From: JACRAR01 sp041665185
GTDB taxonomy: Bacteria > Pseudomonadota > Gammaproteobacteria > Burkholderiales > Rhodocyclaceae
DNA: 13,053 bases
Assembly (NCBI GenBank): GCA_041665185.1
Contig: JBAYJH010000122.1
Coordinates: 1 to 13,053, forward strand
Direction: 5' to 3'
Within the stretch, counting starts at the first letter, position 1; the number at the start of each line of letters is the position of its first letter. The notes below the pieces were generated by a model that saw nothing but the letters and a program-made list of their open reading frames with translations, did no database searches and had not been told where the DNA came from. Below are positions 12,343 to 13,053 of this stretch, piece by piece. The position numbers and the translations under genes are program-made.

Positions 12343-12364
12343 GCGGACGCGAGGAGACCCGACC

Positions 12365-13053
12365 ATGCCGCAAGCACCCAGTACGTCCCTGTCACCCTTG
12401 GCCCGCCTGGAAACCATGCTGCTGATCCGCGCCTACGAGCACCAGCTCGTGGAACTGCAAAAGACTGGTGCGCCGGGCACCTGCACCAGCGTCGGCCAGG
12501 AGGCCTGCGCTGTGGGCGTGGTCGCCGCCCTTGACGCGCGCGACCGCATCGTCACCAACCACCGCAGCGCCGGCCACCTCATCGCCCGGGGCGCCGATCC
12601 GGCCCGTCTGATGGCGGAGGTGCTGGGCCGTGTCGGCGGCTATTGCGGCGGCCGCAGCGGCAGTCTGCACATCTCGGCCAAGGAGTTGGGCGTGGTGCTC
12701 ACCTCCACCATCGTCGGCGGCGAGCTGTCCATGGCCCCCGGCGTCGCGCTGGCCCAGAAGATGGGCAAGGGCGGGCCCGGCGGCATCGTCGCTGTGTTCT
12801 TCGGCGACGGCGCCGCCTGCGAGGGCATCTTCCACGAGGCCCTGAACCTGGCCGTGCAATGGCGACTGCCCCTCCTCTTCGTGTGCGAGAACAACCAGTG
12901 GCAGGCCTTCGTGCACCGCCTGGAAACCATGCCGGACAAGGCCATCGCCGAATGGGCGCGGGGCCACGGCCTACCCGTGGAAAGCGTCGACGGCAACACC
13001 GTGGACGCGGTCCATGACGCCGCCGCCCGGGGCGTGGCGCATATCCGGCAAAG
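12365..13053 (+). CDS. Thiamine-diphosphate E1 dehydrogenase alpha subunit (acetoin/pyruvate type), partial
   Basis: The first 229 codons of an E1 alpha subunit are present, and the gene runs off the right edge. Visible features are the N-terminal helix LETMLLIRAYEHQLVELQK, NHRSAGHLIARG, GGYCGGRSGSLHIS, and the thiamine-diphosphate/Mg motif starting at GDGAACEGIFHEALNLA and ending ENN (FVCENNQW). The family decarboxylates 2-oxo acids or cleaves acetoin, passing the acyl group to an E2 lipoyl protein. A beta subunit should follow outside the window. ATG at 12365 has GAGGAG at 12351-12356. NQWQAF after the ENN differs from the usual NNGYA-type sequence. Acetoin, pyruvate or another 2-oxo acid cannot be told apart from this fragment. 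Confidence 0.9.
   Translation, partial: MPQAPSTSLSPLARLETMLLIRAYEHQLVELQKTGAPGTCTSVGQEACAVGVVAALDARDRIVTNHRSAGHLIARGADPARLMAEVLGRVGGYCGGRSGSLHISAKELGVVLTSTIVGGELSMAPGVALAQKMGKGGPGGIVAVFFGDGAACEGIFHEALNLAVQWRLPLLFVCENNQWQAFVHRLETMPDKAIAEWARGHGLPVESVDGNTVDAVHDAAARGVAHIRQ

Noticed and set aside
12392..12967. Minus-strand 191-codon frame
   Set aside because: Antisense to the E1 alpha gene, which has unmistakable thiamine-diphosphate motifs.

Overview
The window holds two kinds of DNA. Positions 1 to about 9767 look like the distal part of a chromosomal integron gene-cassette array. Many small, unrelated genes all lie on the + strand, most with their own Shine-Dalgarno sequence. Most gaps between them carry a 57-88 bp imperfect palindrome of the attC type: a 5' core such as GCCCAAC or GTCCAAC, a GC-rich stem of the form CTGCGCG-(loop)-CCGCGCAG, and a 3' core such as GTTGGGC, GTTAGCC, GCTGGGC or GCTAGGC. 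No integrase gene or attI is visible; they should lie beyond the left edge. From about 9768 onward the DNA is visibly richer in GC, with ordinary operon structure on both strands, and looks like stable chromosome. The protein families and the core/array GC contrast suggest a proteobacterium, most likely a high-GC betaproteobacterium, but no single gene proves this.

Layout of the array: an attC split by a 158-bp MITE-like element (101-331); a type I methionine aminopeptidase and a secreted/membrane HExxH protein in one cassette; a zinc-free MDR oxidoreductase; a CopG/RHH antitoxin preceded by the 3' stub of its BrnT-like toxin; an NTF2/SnoaL-like protein; a GFA-family zinc protein; an exported class C-type serine hydrolase; an exported TPR-like protein; a HicA toxin remnant; an SRPBCC protein; a HigB toxin remnant with an intact XRE antitoxin; a DUF4287 protein; a flavodoxin-fold NAD(P)H oxidoreductase; and an EamA-type exporter. 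The array ends in an attC cut short next to the terminator of the first chromosomal gene.

Chromosomal part: on the minus strand, an FMN split-barrel (PNPOx-like) protein overlaps by 4 nt a three-part protein with PNPOx-like, GAF and possible winged-helix domains. Divergently, a periplasmic monohaem cytochrome c is followed by the alpha subunit of a thiamine-diphosphate E1 dehydrogenase that runs off the right edge. The 195-bp divergent spacer contains two dyad symmetries.

The most interesting pattern is the damage to toxin genes. Toxins of three families (BrnT, HicA, HigB) are each truncated or internally deleted, while the antitoxins that remain (RHH and XRE) look intact. The XRE module also keeps a dyad over a good sigma70-like promoter. 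At least one toxin deletion has removed the 3' half of the neighbouring attC, which would fuse two cassettes. These gene calls rest on reading motifs by eye; no database search was run.
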